The position numbers and the translations under genes were made by a program. Positions 1 through 6,898 of a DNA stretch of 32,788 nucleotides are shown here, piece by piece; position 1 is the stretch's first letter, and every line of letters begins with the position of its first letter. The notes beneath the pieces were generated by a model. The model was not told where the DNA came from, did no database searches, and saw only the letters and a program-made list of their open reading frames with translations. The DNA is from an uncultured Clostridia bacterium (GTDB taxonomy: Bacteria > Bacillota > Clostridia > Christensenellales > Borkfalkiaceae). The stretch spans positions 1-32,788 of the forward strand of contig CANPZD010000010.1 of NCBI GenBank assembly GCA_947589085.1, given 5' to 3'.

Positions 1-39
1 TAACGGCCCGGGAGGATAGGTAGCTGCCGGATTTCAGAC

Positions 40-70
40 AAAAAACACTTGCAGTTTGCAAGTGTTTTTT
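40..70. terminator. Bidirectional intrinsic terminator
   Basis: A perfect 14-bp inverted repeat (arms 40-53 and 57-70, 3-nt loop) is A-rich on its left edge and ends in six T on its right edge, so it can terminate transcription from either side. It most likely ends an off-window plus-strand gene: all three plus frames meet a stop codon within the first 23 bases, so any gene entering from the left ends there. Confidence 0.85.
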
Positions 71-121
71 CTATGAGAAAGTTTAATTCCGGGCAAGTTC
101 CGTCATTTCGACCGTCCGCAC

Positions 122-261
122 TGTCATTTCGAGCGGAGCGTAGCGAAGTCGAGAAATCTCGGTTTTGAGATTCCTCACATTCGTTCGGAATGACAGGAGG
201 AAACGTTCGGCATGACAGAAGGAAACGTTCGGAATGACAAAAGGAAGCGTTCGGCATGACA
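122..261. repeat. Palindromic intergenic element with 22-bp tandem tail
   Basis: The left end TGTCATTTCGA (122 onward) and the right end TTCGGAATGACA (to 195) are imperfect inverted repeats. Between them GAGAAATCTC and TGAGATTCCTC form an inner inverted pair, so the transcript could fold into a long hairpin. The right end is followed by three 22-bp tandem units (about 196-217, 218-239, 240-261), each ending in a copy of the element terminus CGGAATGACA or CGGCATGACA. Related elements lie near 27000 and at 32138-32788. No coding capacity is seen; short open frames across it are by-products. The stretch 262-457 shows nothing recognisable. Confidence 0.75.
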
Positions 262-457
262 GAAGGAAAAAACGCGGGTATAAGAACGGGCGGAGCGGTC
301 TATCATGCAGAGCGTTTGCACAGCCGCCGCTCCGCAGTGCGCAGTCCGAGCCGAAGAATCTTTCGGCGAAGCGCGGGATCAAGCGTCCCCGACGACCTGT
401 TTTCGCAAAAAAATCGAAAAAAATCTCAACTTTTTCCCAAAACGTATAAAAAAACAG

Positions 458-486
458 TTTACAAAAAAAATAAATACAAATATAAT
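458..486 (+). promoter_or_regulatory. Sigma-A type promoter for the zinc-ribbon gene
   Basis: TTTACA at 458-463 and TATAAT at 481-486 are separated by 17 bp in an A/T-rich tract. The predicted transcription start is near 493, giving a leader of about 37 nt to the ATG at 530, with GGAGGA at 515-520. Confidence 0.85.
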
Positions 487-529
487 TTATTAGCCTATAA
501 CAGGCGATCGGATCGGAGGAAACAATCAG

Positions 530-1024
530 ATGGTGAAATACATGAAATGTCCGCGTTGCGAACTCAATTATATCGATGCGGATCGGCAGGAATTTTGCGA
601 CGTCTGCCTCAAAGAGATGAAGGGGATCCCCAGCGATATCGACGAGATCGAAGAAACGGAGGATGAGCTTCCCACCGAACTTTGTCCTGTGTGCGGGGAA
701 AATATGATGCGGCCCGGCGAAAAGATGTGCGACGAATGCCGCAAGAAGGCCGAATATGAGGAGGAAGCGCCCGATCCCGAAGAGGACGACGAATGGCGCG
801 AATATCTCGACGACGATACGGACGCCGAACTCGATCAGGAGATCGGAGAGATCGACGAATCCTTCGACGAAGAATTCGACAACGAAGAAGAGGATGAGAG
901 CGAGACGTACGAAAACGAGGAGAACGATGACGACGAAGATCTCGAATACGTCACGGGCGACGACGTCTATCTGATCCCCGACGACGATGACGATGACGAC
1001 TCCGACGACGATGACGACTTCTGA
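530..1024 (+). CDS. Acidic double zinc-ribbon protein, unknown function
   Basis: A 164-residue protein with four CxxC knuckles in its first 80 residues (CPRC, CDVC, CPVC, CDEC), consistent with two zinc ribbons. The second half is almost entirely Asp and Glu, ending in runs of Asp. The start at 530 has GGAGGA nine bases upstream; an in-frame ATG at 542 is a weaker choice. It lies just upstream of the ComFC gene in the same direction and is probably co-transcribed from the promoter at 458. Zinc ribbons commonly bind nucleic acid or protein partners, and long acidic tails can mimic DNA or RNA or contact basic proteins, but no specific function can be assigned. I do not recognise a named family. 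Confidence 0.85.
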   Translation: MVKYMKCPRCELNYIDADRQEFCDVCLKEMKGIPSDIDEIEETEDELPTELCPVCGENMMRPGEKMCDECRKKAEYEEEAPDPEEDDEWREYLDDDTDAELDQEIGEIDESFDEEFDNEEEDESETYENEENDDDEDLEYVTGDDVYLIPDDDDDDDSDDDDDF

Positions 1025-1040
1025 TCGAAAGATCTTTTTT

Positions 1041-1062
1041 GATCCGGCGCGCTGCGCCGGAT
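1041..1062 (+). other. GC-rich hairpin between zinc-ribbon gene and comFC
   Basis: ATCCGGCGC and GCGCCGGAT form a near-perfect stem around a 3-nt loop in the short gap before the preferred comFC start. No T-run follows on the plus strand, so it is not a canonical terminator. It could attenuate or stabilise the message, or shield the comFC start region. Confidence 0.45.
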
Positions 1063-1071
1063 AATTTACAA

Positions 1072-1812
1072 ATGAGGCTGTTGAATTTCCTGCGAAAACA
1101 ACTCAAGCGTTACGATGATTCCCACAACTTCACGTGCGACGTCTGCGGCAGGGAAGTGTTCGGAAACGAACGCATCTGCAAAGCGTGCATGGAGCGCCTC
1201 CCGTGGAACGATCTCGAATTCTGCCCGCTTTGCGGGAGAAAGGTGCGCGAACCGGGGATCTGCATCGAATGCAAACAAAAGCCGCTCGGCGTTCTGAAGG
1301 CGCGGTCCGTATTGGTGCACGAGGGAGAAGCGGCGCGGCTCGTCGTGCGGTTCAAACGCGGGGAAAAGTATCTTTACCGAACGCTGACGGAGCAAATGCT
1401 TCCGCTTATGATGCGGGAATTCGAAGAGGAAACCGCGATCACATATGTCCCCATGACGGAAAAGGCCGAAAAGAAACGCGGGTACAATCAATCCCGCCTG
1501 CTCGCGGAAGAGCTTGCCGCGCGCAGCGGAAAGAAGTTTCTTTCTCCGGCCGTCAAGCGCAAGGAGACCGCGTCCCAGAAATTTCTCGGCAGAAGAGACC
1601 GCGAAAGCAATCTGGAAGGCTGTTTTCACGTCGAAAACAGACATGCCGTCAAGGGGGAAAGCATTCTCATCGTCGACGATACGCTCACGACGGGCGCAAC
1701 CGTCTCCGAGCTTGCCGGCGTTTTGCTGCGCGCGGGGGCAAAAACGGTCAGCGCGCTCACGTTTACCGGCGTGGCGAACAAGGCGCCGTTCGGGCTGAAA
1801 TCCGAATCATAA
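1072..1812 (+). CDS. comFC: ComF family phosphoribosyltransferase-like protein (ComFC)
   Basis: A 246-residue ComF-type protein. The N-terminus has a Cys-rich zinc-binding region (C22, C25, C36, C39, then C51, C54, C64, C67). The C-terminal half is a type I phosphoribosyltransferase fold with the PRPP-loop signature ILIVDDTLTTGAT at residues 198-210. ComFC proteins are needed for natural transformation in Bacillus and related bacteria and act with the ComFA helicase; their exact biochemical role is not settled. No comFA is adjacent here. I chose ATG 1072, which has no strong Shine-Dalgarno; an in-frame TTG at 1039 would add 11 residues encoded across the hairpin at 1041-1062. It is probably co-transcribed with the preceding gene and ends just before a strong terminator. 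Confidence 0.88.
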   Translation: MRLLNFLRKQLKRYDDSHNFTCDVCGREVFGNERICKACMERLPWNDLEFCPLCGRKVREPGICIECKQKPLGVLKARSVLVHEGEAARLVVRFKRGEKYLYRTLTEQMLPLMMREFEEETAITYVPMTEKAEKKRGYNQSRLLAEELAARSGKKFLSPAVKRKETASQKFLGRRDRESNLEGCFHVENRHAVKGESILIVDDTLTTGATVSELAGVLLRAGAKTVSALTFTGVANKAPFGLKSES

Positions 1813-1828
1813 CTTCATCGGCAGTACG

Positions 1829-1857
1829 GCCGGTCCCGATCGGGGCCGGTTTTTTTT
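1829..1857 (+). terminator. Intrinsic terminator after comFC
   Basis: A GC stem (CCGGTCCCGA paired with TCGGGGCCGG, one mismatch) is followed by eight T at 1850-1857. It closes the zinc-ribbon/comFC unit. Confidence 0.9.
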
Positions 1858-1999
1858 CATATCGGGACAAAGCGGCGAATATATTTATATCAACGCGGGG
1901 CGCCGGGGAAGCGATGAAAAAACCCCGAAGTCTTTTATTTTTCGGCAAAACTCGCCCGGCAACGCGCGTGAAAAAATGATAGGATTCAGGTAGCATTTC

Positions 2000-2770
2000 A
2001 TGAAGTTCATCACCGTCCGGTTAAAGTCGGTTGCGCTGGCGGCCGCGCTTGCGGCGCTCGTCGCGGCGGGAACGCTCACGGCTTCGGCCGCGGGAGCGGC
2101 GGAAGTCTATTGGAGCGGCGCGCGTTCTCTTCCCATTTACAGCGTCGAGCGGGACGACAATAAAGTCGCACTCTCCTTCGATTGCGCGTGGGGCGTTGAT
2201 TCCACCGACGCCATTCTCGCTTGCCTCGGGGAAAAGAAAGTGCACGTGACCTTTTTCACGGTACAGTTCTGGGCGGAAAAATATCCGGAATATCTCAAAA
2301 AGATCTCCGAACAAGGGCATGAAGTGGGAACGCACAGCGCGACGCATTCGTACATGTCCCGTCTGTCGCAAACGGAGATCGAAGCGGAACTCAAAAACTC
2401 TTCCGCCGCCATCGAGCAGATCACGGGCAAGTCCGTGGAACTGTTCCGCCCGCCCTACGGGGATTACGACAACCTGCTCATCGATACCTCGAACGCGATG
2501 GGACTTTACCCCATTCAGTGGGATGTGGATTCTCTTGATTGGAAAGACCTCTCCGCTTCCGACATCGCGGCCCGCATCGTCGCGCGGACGAGGAGCGGTT
2601 CCATCATACTCATGCACAACAACGGCCTGCATACCGCGGAAGCGCTGCCCATCGTGATCGATACGCTGCGCGCAAACGGATTCGATTTTGTTCCCATCGG
2701 CGAGCTGATTTACCGTGAAAACTTCACGATCGACGCCACCGGCAGGCAGATCCCCAAAGGCAGCGCATAG
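2000..2770 (+). CDS. PdaB-like polysaccharide deacetylase, exported
   Basis: A 256-residue NodB-fold (carbohydrate esterase 4) protein. Residues 1-34 form a signal peptide with a long Ala-rich hydrophobic core. The catalytic domain follows: FDCAWG at 60-65 (motif 1), HSATH at 112-116 (metal-binding His pair), RPPYGD at 150-155, DVDSLDW at 175-181 and LMH at 204-206. Motif 1 has Cys where canonical deacetylases have the second metal-binding Asp; the sporulation protein PdaB of Bacillus has a similar FDxxWG motif, so this belongs with the PdaB branch, where deacetylase activity is not certain. The likely place of action is the cell surface or spore cortex. It has no obvious operon partner: a terminator precedes it and the next gene has its own strong ribosome binding site. 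Its own Shine-Dalgarno (CAGG) is weak. Confidence 0.88.
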   Translation: MKFITVRLKSVALAAALAALVAAGTLTASAAGAAEVYWSGARSLPIYSVERDDNKVALSFDCAWGVDSTDAILACLGEKKVHVTFFTVQFWAEKYPEYLKKISEQGHEVGTHSATHSYMSRLSQTEIEAELKNSSAAIEQITGKSVELFRPPYGDYDNLLIDTSNAMGLYPIQWDVDSLDWKDLSASDIAARIVARTRSGSIILMHNNGLHTAEALPIVIDTLRANGFDFVPIGELIYRENFTIDATGRQIPKGSA

Positions 2771-2812
2771 CAAATAACGTTTGAAAAACCAAATGTATAT
2801 TCGGAGGCACTT

Positions 2813-3499
2813 ATGGATTACAGTACGGAAAAAAACAACAAGGTGTATATCTGCGGGGAGATCGTGTCGGAAGCGACGTTTTCCCATGAGGTTTACGGCG
2901 AGGGATTCTACGAATTTTTTGTAAAGGTCATGCGGCTATCCGGACAGGCGGACATTCTTCCCGTCACCATTTCGGAGCGCTTGATCCAGGGAAGCGATCT
3001 GAAGATCGGCAGCACCCTCTCCGCCGTGGGGCAGTTCCGCAGTTACAACAAGCTCGAAGGCGGCAAGTCGCGGCTCATGCTCACCGTATTCGTGCGCGAG
3101 CTGGTCGAGGCGGGCGAAAATAAAAATCCCAACGGGATCGTCCTTTCGGGATATATCTGCAAGCCGCCCATATACCGTACGACGCCGTTCAACCGGGAGA
3201 TCGCCGATCTGCTTCTCGCCGTCAACCGCGCCTATAACAAGTCGGATTATATCCCCTGTATCGCGTGGGGGCGCAATGCAAGATTCGTGCAGAATCTGAA
3301 AGTCGGAGACCGCGTCGCGCTCTCCGGCAGGATCCAGAGCCGCGAGTATCAGAAGCGTCTCTCGGAAACGGAGGCCGTCACCATGACGGCATACGAGGTA
3401 TCCATATCCAAACTTGCCGCTTTCGAGGACGGGGAAAATTTCGATCTCGACAGCGAGTTCGATCTCTATGCGGTTCCGCGGGACGGGATCGTTTCCTGA
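2813..3499 (+). CDS. Tandem OB-fold, single-stranded DNA-binding-like protein
   Basis: A 228-residue protein that appears to hold two OB-folds. The second half (about 108-205) resembles SSB: GYICKPPIYRTTPFNREIAD, then a segment ending in IPCIAWGRNARF and GDRVALSGRIQSREYQ, matching the SSB pattern of strand 1, a nucleoside-binding loop and the terminal strand. The first half (about 10-95) has a similar but more diverged layout (VYICGEIVSE and VGQFRSYNKL). It lacks the acidic C-terminal tip typical of the housekeeping SSB, so it is probably an accessory protein and not the main SSB. ATG 2813 has GGAGG at 2803-2807. The partner and role are unknown; DNA replication, repair or recombination is likely. 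Confidence 0.75.
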   Translation: MDYSTEKNNKVYICGEIVSEATFSHEVYGEGFYEFFVKVMRLSGQADILPVTISERLIQGSDLKIGSTLSAVGQFRSYNKLEGGKSRLMLTVFVRELVEAGENKNPNGIVLSGYICKPPIYRTTPFNREIADLLLAVNRAYNKSDYIPCIAWGRNARFVQNLKVGDRVALSGRIQSREYQKRLSETEAVTMTAYEVSISKLAAFEDGENFDLDSEFDLYAVPRDGIVS

Positions 3500-3535
3500 A
3501 TGATCGCGGGCGTGCCGTTCCGGGTGCGTCCGCGC

Positions 3536-3564
3536 TTGACATAAGCCGCCCGAGCGTGTATGAT
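3536..3564 (+). promoter_or_regulatory. Sigma-A promoter for the HAD gene
   Basis: TTGACA at 3536-3541 and TATGAT at 3559-3564 are separated by exactly 17 bp. The predicted transcript begins near 3571, upstream of AGGAGG at 3581-3586. This decides the start of the next gene, because an in-frame ATG at 3560 lies inside the -10 box. Confidence 0.88.
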
Positions 3565-3592
3565 AAATACATACGGCGCAAGGAGGCGGAAA

Positions 3593-4309
3593 TTGGAACA
3601 GAAATTGCAAGCGGCGGTCGACGGGGGGACCCTGCGCCTCAATATCGGCGGAATTCCGCACGGATATCAGGCGGTGATCTTCGATTTCGACGGCGTGATC
3701 ATGGATACGGAGCGGTATCACTATCTCGCATGGAACGAGGCGGCGGCGGAATTCGGGTTACGGTTTTCCGAAGAGGAATACTTTCCGCTGCGCAGTACGG
3801 GGAGACCGTATATCGCGAGCGTTCTCGAAAAAAAGCGCAAAAAACCGTTCTCCGAAGAGGAAAGAGAACACCTGTTTGCCAACAAACAGGCAGCGTACGA
3901 GGCCTTGATCGCAGGGCTTTCCGAACGGGATTTTATCGGCGGCGCGGTTGAATTTCTCCGGCTGCTTTCGGGCGCGGGGATGAGGACCGCGATCGCCTCT
4001 TCCGGAACGCTGTCCTCGGTCATGGTGGCGCGCTATTCGCTCGAACGGTACTTTACGGCAATCTTGGGCGCAAGCGATGCGCTTGCCAAAAAACCCGCGC
4101 CGGATATCTTTCTTGCGGCGGCGGAACGCCTGCATGTTCCCGCGCGACAATGCCTTGTATTCGAGGATTCGCCTGCCGGGATCGCGGCGGCGGGCGCGGC
4201 GGGAATGGAGGCGATCGCCGTGGGCGGGCTGAAAACCGACGCCAGCATCCTTTGTATCCGGGATTTTTATCCCGTTCTTTCCGCTTTTCAACCGACCGGC
4301 CCGGGTTGA
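3593..4309 (+). CDS. HAD-family phosphatase / beta-phosphoglucomutase-like
   Basis: A 238-residue haloacid dehalogenase superfamily protein of subclass I. Motif I is DFDGVIMD with D31 as nucleophile and D33 as acid/base. An alpha-helical cap follows (about 45-110). Motif II Ser lies in IASSGT (near 136), motif III Lys in KKPAPD (166-167), and motif IV is EDSPAG (E191, D192). The layout fits beta-phosphoglucomutase or a related sugar-phosphate phosphatase; the substrate cannot be told from sequence. The start is TTG 3593, six bases after AGGAGG; the upstream ATG at 3560 is excluded because it falls in the promoter. It stands alone with its own promoter, and its stop codon overlaps the -35 box of the next gene. 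Confidence 0.88.
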   Translation: MEQKLQAAVDGGTLRLNIGGIPHGYQAVIFDFDGVIMDTERYHYLAWNEAAAEFGLRFSEEEYFPLRSTGRPYIASVLEKKRKKPFSEEEREHLFANKQAAYEALIAGLSERDFIGGAVEFLRLLSGAGMRTAIASSGTLSSVMVARYSLERYFTAILGASDALAKKPAPDIFLAAAERLHVPARQCLVFEDSPAGIAAAGAAGMEAIAVGGLKTDASILCIRDFYPVLSAFQPTGPG

Positions 4310-4334
4310 CGGAACAATCATGATCGGATATACG
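4306..4334 (+). promoter_or_regulatory. Probable promoter overlapping the end of the HAD gene
   Basis: TTGACG at 4306-4311 and TATACG at 4329-4334 are separated by 17 bp. The -35 box overlaps the HAD stop codon. The -10 is imperfect, so this is a moderate call. Confidence 0.55.
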
Positions 4335-4375
4335 TTCCGGTTTGCCCAAACGCAATCGGGACAAGGAGGGAAACC

Positions 4376-5032
4376 GTGGCCATTTGCCGGATATGCAAAC
4401 ACAAGATCCCCGAGGGGGCGGCGTATTGCCCGAATTGCAGAAGGCAGGTCGTAAACAGCTGTTCCGTCTGCGGGACGAAGATCTACAGTGACGAGAAATA
4501 TTGCCCCGGGTGCGGAAAATCGGTCCTTGCGAGTTGCGCGCATTGCGGGGAGACTTTGTACAGCGGCGAACGGTTCTGCCCGTATTGCGGGACGGAAAAC
4601 CTTCCCATCGTCCGTCAGGATTCGTTTTTCGGGCCGTCTCCCTTCTTCGGCCCGTTCCCCGTTCCGTATCTGCTTCCCGCGGCGGCCGGGCCGAGACCTT
4701 TTACCGCGTTTCCCGCGCCGCAGGTCCGTGAAAAACTCGAACGTACGCGCCCGGAGCCGCTCATGGAAAAGGTCGTCGTCAAAGAGACGAAGCGATACGG
4801 CGTCCGTTACGGCGTGCTGGGAGCGATCCTGTCCGTTCTGTCGCTGATCTTGCCGTTTTTATGTTTCTTCGGGATCGCGGTCGGTGCGGTCGGGATCAAA
4901 AAAGACAAGAAAAAGGGCGCTGCGATCGCGGCGATCGTCATCGGGATCTTCGCGCTGCTGGCATGGGTCGCGCTCGCGGTGTGGTTCGGCGCATTCGGCG
5001 GGCGGGAGATGCTCGCAGCGAAGTTCCGGTAA
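4376..5032 (+). CDS. Zinc-ribbon membrane protein, unknown function
   Basis: A 218-residue protein that begins with GTG after AAGGAGGG. Residues 1-80 carry CxxC knuckles arranged as three or more zinc ribbons (CRIC, CPNC, CSVC, CPGC, CAHC, CPYC), a double-zinc-ribbon type. A Pro/Phe-rich linker follows (about 85-120), then a basic stretch and two hydrophobic membrane segments (about 145-168 and 180-205) separated by a Lys-rich loop. Proteins of this kind are common in Clostridia and are mostly uncharacterised. The ribbons probably face the cytoplasm. No partner is evident; it has its own probable promoter and its own terminator. Confidence 0.82.
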   Translation: MAICRICKHKIPEGAAYCPNCRRQVVNSCSVCGTKIYSDEKYCPGCGKSVLASCAHCGETLYSGERFCPYCGTENLPIVRQDSFFGPSPFFGPFPVPYLLPAAAGPRPFTAFPAPQVREKLERTRPEPLMEKVVVKETKRYGVRYGVLGAILSVLSLILPFLCFFGIAVGAVGIKKDKKKGAAIAAIVIGIFALLAWVALAVWFGAFGGREMLAAKFR

Positions 5033-5060
5033 GCAAACGTCAACTTCATTCGATCAAAAA

Positions 5061-5083
5061 AACGGGCGGCGCTGCCCGTTTTT
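5061..5083 (+). terminator. Intrinsic terminator after the zinc-ribbon membrane gene
   Basis: AACGGGC (5061-5067) pairs with GCCCGTT (5074-5080), followed by a T-rich tract. The tail overlaps the -35 box of the following promoter. Confidence 0.8.
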
Positions 5084-5085
5084 AT

Positions 5086-5114
5086 TTGACATCCTTCCGC
5101 GCGAAGAGTAGAAT
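5086..5114 (+). promoter_or_regulatory. Sigma-A promoter for the isochorismatase-family gene
   Basis: TTGACA at 5086-5091 and TAGAAT at 5109-5114 are separated by 17 bp. AGGAGA at 5130-5135 precedes the ATG at 5141. Confidence 0.88.
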
Positions 5115-5140
5115 AAGAGAAAAAACACGAGGAGATTTCC

Positions 5141-5698
5141 ATGGAAAATCAAAAGACGGCGATCCTTGTCGTAGATATGCTCAATGATTTTGTGACGGGC
5201 GCGCTCAAATGCGACAGGGGACTTGCCATTGTTCCCAAAACGGCGCAGCTGCTCAAAGGCGCGCGCAAGGCGGGCGTTCCCGTGATCTTCTGCAACGACG
5301 CGCACATCAAGGGGATCGACCATGAACTCGAATTATGGGGCGATCACGCAATCGCGGGGACAAAGGGCGCCGAAGTCATTCCCGAACTCGAACTCTGCGA
5401 GAAGGACTATGTAGTTCCCAAGCGCAGATACAGCGGATTTTTTCATACCGACCTCGATCTGCTGCTCAAAGAACTCGGCGTCGGCACGGTCGTGATGACC
5501 GGACTTCATGCGCACATGTGCGTGCGCCATACGTCCGCAGACGCATACCAACTCGGCTATAAAGTCGTCGCCGCCATCGACGCAATGGACAGCTTCACCA
5601 AGGAGGACTACGAGTACGGCATCAAGTATCTGCACGATACTTACGGCGCCGAACTCGTGACGGTAGACGATCTTCTCAAGCGCTGGAACGTGAAATAA
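5141..5698 (+). CDS. Isochorismatase-family cysteine hydrolase (nicotinamidase-like)
   Basis: A 185-residue protein with the catalytic triad of the isochorismatase-like hydrolases: D12 in VVDMLNDF, K94 in VPKRRYSGF, and nucleophile C127 in HAHMCVRHT. The family includes nicotinamidase, isochorismatase and N-carbamoylsarcosine hydrolase. The HxxMCV context and size are close to nicotinamidase (PncA), which would place it in NAD salvage in the cytosol, but the substrate is not proven. A nicotinamidase metal site may be formed by D53, H55 and H61, which sit in the expected region (CNDAHIKGIDHE). It is monocistronic, with its own promoter and a probable terminator. Confidence 0.85.
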   Translation: MENQKTAILVVDMLNDFVTGALKCDRGLAIVPKTAQLLKGARKAGVPVIFCNDAHIKGIDHELELWGDHAIAGTKGAEVIPELELCEKDYVVPKRRYSGFFHTDLDLLLKELGVGTVVMTGLHAHMCVRHTSADAYQLGYKVVAAIDAMDSFTKEDYEYGIKYLHDTYGAELVTVDDLLKRWNVK

Positions 5699-5830
5699 AA
5701 ATCAGCGGGAGATCGCGATTTTCTTACCCCATTGCGCTATTTTGAGCTGCGGTTTTTCATGGAAATCATGGAGAATTCGCAGGATGGGGCGGGATTCGGC
5801 AATGGGCGGAACGGAATACGGCTTGCAAAC

Positions 5831-5859
5831 GACGGGGAGATTATTTCCCGCCGTTTTTT
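5831..5859 (+). terminator. Probable terminator before the MarR locus
   Basis: ACGGGGA and TCCCGCCGT form a bulged stem followed by six T (5854-5859). The gap 5699-5830 shows no gene that I would defend. Confidence 0.6.
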
Positions 5860-5881
5860 CTGAAAAAATCCGATCAAACGC

Positions 5882-5910
5882 TTGACAGAAATCCGAAGTC
5901 GTATTATAAT
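5882..5910 (+). promoter_or_regulatory. Consensus promoter of the MarR operon
   Basis: TTGACA at 5882-5887 and TATAAT at 5905-5910 with a 17-bp spacer: a perfect sigma-A consensus. Such a strong promoter is usually held down by a repressor, which fits the operator overlapping it. Confidence 0.92.
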
Positions 5911-5931
5911 TAAAATACGAAATCGGATTTC
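5888..5931. promoter_or_regulatory. Inverted-repeat operator overlapping the MarR promoter
   Basis: Two 17-bp arms (5888-5904 and 5915-5931) are inverted repeats with 15 of 17 matches around a 10-bp A/T centre. The outer half is GAAATCCGA / TCGGATTTC and the inner half TCGTAT / ATACGA. The repeat covers the spacer and -10 box and runs past the predicted start of transcription. Placement and symmetry suggest binding by the adjacent MarR dimer, possibly two dimers. Confidence 0.82.
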
Positions 5932-5941
5932 ATAGGAATGT

Positions 5942-6391
5942 ATGGACGAACGGAACTTTTTTTACCGGCTGGGGAAGCTCGTATACAGGCTCGACGGGGT
6001 GTACGACGAATACGGGCGCAACTTTCATATAGGCTCTCCGAATCTTCTGTGGATCTTATATGCCCTGAACGACGGAGAGCGGCACAGCCAAAAGCAGATC
6101 TGCGAAGATTGGGCGATCCCCAGGAGCACGGCAAACACGATCATCAAAGATTTGGAGAGCAAAAATTACGTTGCGCTTTCTCAAATCAAGGGAGAGCGCC
6201 GGGAATTGTTGGTTTCCCTTACCCCGCGCGGAAAAAAGTATGCGGACGGAATTTTGTCCGATCTCTATCGCCGGGAAGATGAAATCTATTCGGAGCTGAC
6301 AGATCCTGAAGCGTTGCTTTCCGCATTGCGGGACTTATCGGCGAAAATGCAGAAGATCGCCGTGAAAAAAGAGGAAGGAGAAACATCATGA
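5942..6391 (+). CDS. MarR-family transcriptional regulator
   Basis: A 149-residue winged-helix protein of MarR type. Helical N-terminus (1-30) for dimerisation, helix-turn-helix about 50-75 (QKQICEDWAIPRSTANTIIK), wing around 80-100 (ALSQIKGERRELLVSLTPRG), and helical C-terminus. MarR proteins usually repress their own operon and release DNA on binding an aromatic or oxidised ligand, or on cysteine oxidation; C54 is the only cysteine seen, inside the helix-turn-helix. The gene sits ten bases after a large operator and overlaps the following flavodoxin gene by four bases (ATGA), so it is the first gene of an operon that it likely represses. Confidence 0.9.
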   Translation: MDERNFFYRLGKLVYRLDGVYDEYGRNFHIGSPNLLWILYALNDGERHSQKQICEDWAIPRSTANTIIKDLESKNYVALSQIKGERRELLVSLTPRGKKYADGILSDLYRREDEIYSELTDPEALLSALRDLSAKMQKIAVKKEEGETS

Positions 6392-6864
6392 AACGGATTT
6401 TGGTAGCCTATTTTTCGGCAAGCGGCACGACCGCAAAAACGGCAGGCGAGCTGGCGGCGGCGATCGGCGCAGATCTCTATGAGATCAAGCCGAAAGTTCC
6501 CTATACCCGTGCGGATCTCGATTGGACGAACAAGCGCTCGCGGAGCAGCGTCGAGATGAGCGACAAGACGTCCCGTCCCGCGCTTGCGGATACGAACGCC
6601 CCCGTTGCGGCGTACGATACGATCTTTCTGGGTTTTCCCATCTGGTGGTACACGGCGCCCACGATCGTGAACAGCTTTTTGGAAAGCTACGATTTTTCGG
6701 GCAAAAAGATCATTCTCTTTGCAACGAGCGGCGGCAGCGGGTTCGGACGGACGAGAGAGGATCTTTTAAGATCCGCGGGAAAGAACGCGGCCGTGGTCGA
6801 GGGGAAACTTCTGAACGGCGCTTATTCGGCTGCGGAACTCAAAAGCTGGAGCGAAAAGTTTTAA
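6388..6864 (+). CDS. Flavodoxin-family protein
   Basis: A 158-residue flavodoxin-like protein. Phosphate loop FSASGTTAKTA (residues 9-19), the second FMN-binding loop around GFPIWWYTAP and the third around ATSGGSGFG are all present. The Tyr/Trp-rich loop fits stacking on FMN. The closest style is the short-chain flavodoxins annotated with NAD(P)H-quinone or electron-transfer roles in Clostridia. It is translationally coupled to the MarR gene and resembles the lipoprotein flavodoxin at 8017 in several segments (YT..DLD, PIWW, TSGGS). Likely cytosolic; the redox partner is unknown. Confidence 0.88.
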   Translation: MKRILVAYFSASGTTAKTAGELAAAIGADLYEIKPKVPYTRADLDWTNKRSRSSVEMSDKTSRPALADTNAPVAAYDTIFLGFPIWWYTAPTIVNSFLESYDFSGKKIILFATSGGSGFGRTREDLLRSAGKNAAVVEGKLLNGAYSAAELKSWSEKF

Positions 6865-6898
6865 TCGGCGAAAATAATGATTTTCGGAGGGGATCTGA

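Noticed and set aside
1914-1979. A 21-codon frame (MKKPRSLLFF...) between comFC and the deacetylase gene.
   Set aside because: A GGGGAAG lies upstream, but the frame is very short, basic and has no recognisable feature; it could be a leader peptide but is not supported enough.
2781-2801. Promoter for the SSB-like gene (TTGAAA and TATATT).
   Set aside because: The spacing is only 9 bp and the start would overlap the ribosome binding site.
5759-5863. A 34-codon frame in the gap before the MarR gene.
   Set aside because: No ribosome binding site, composition of the noncoding type, and the end lies in the probable terminator.
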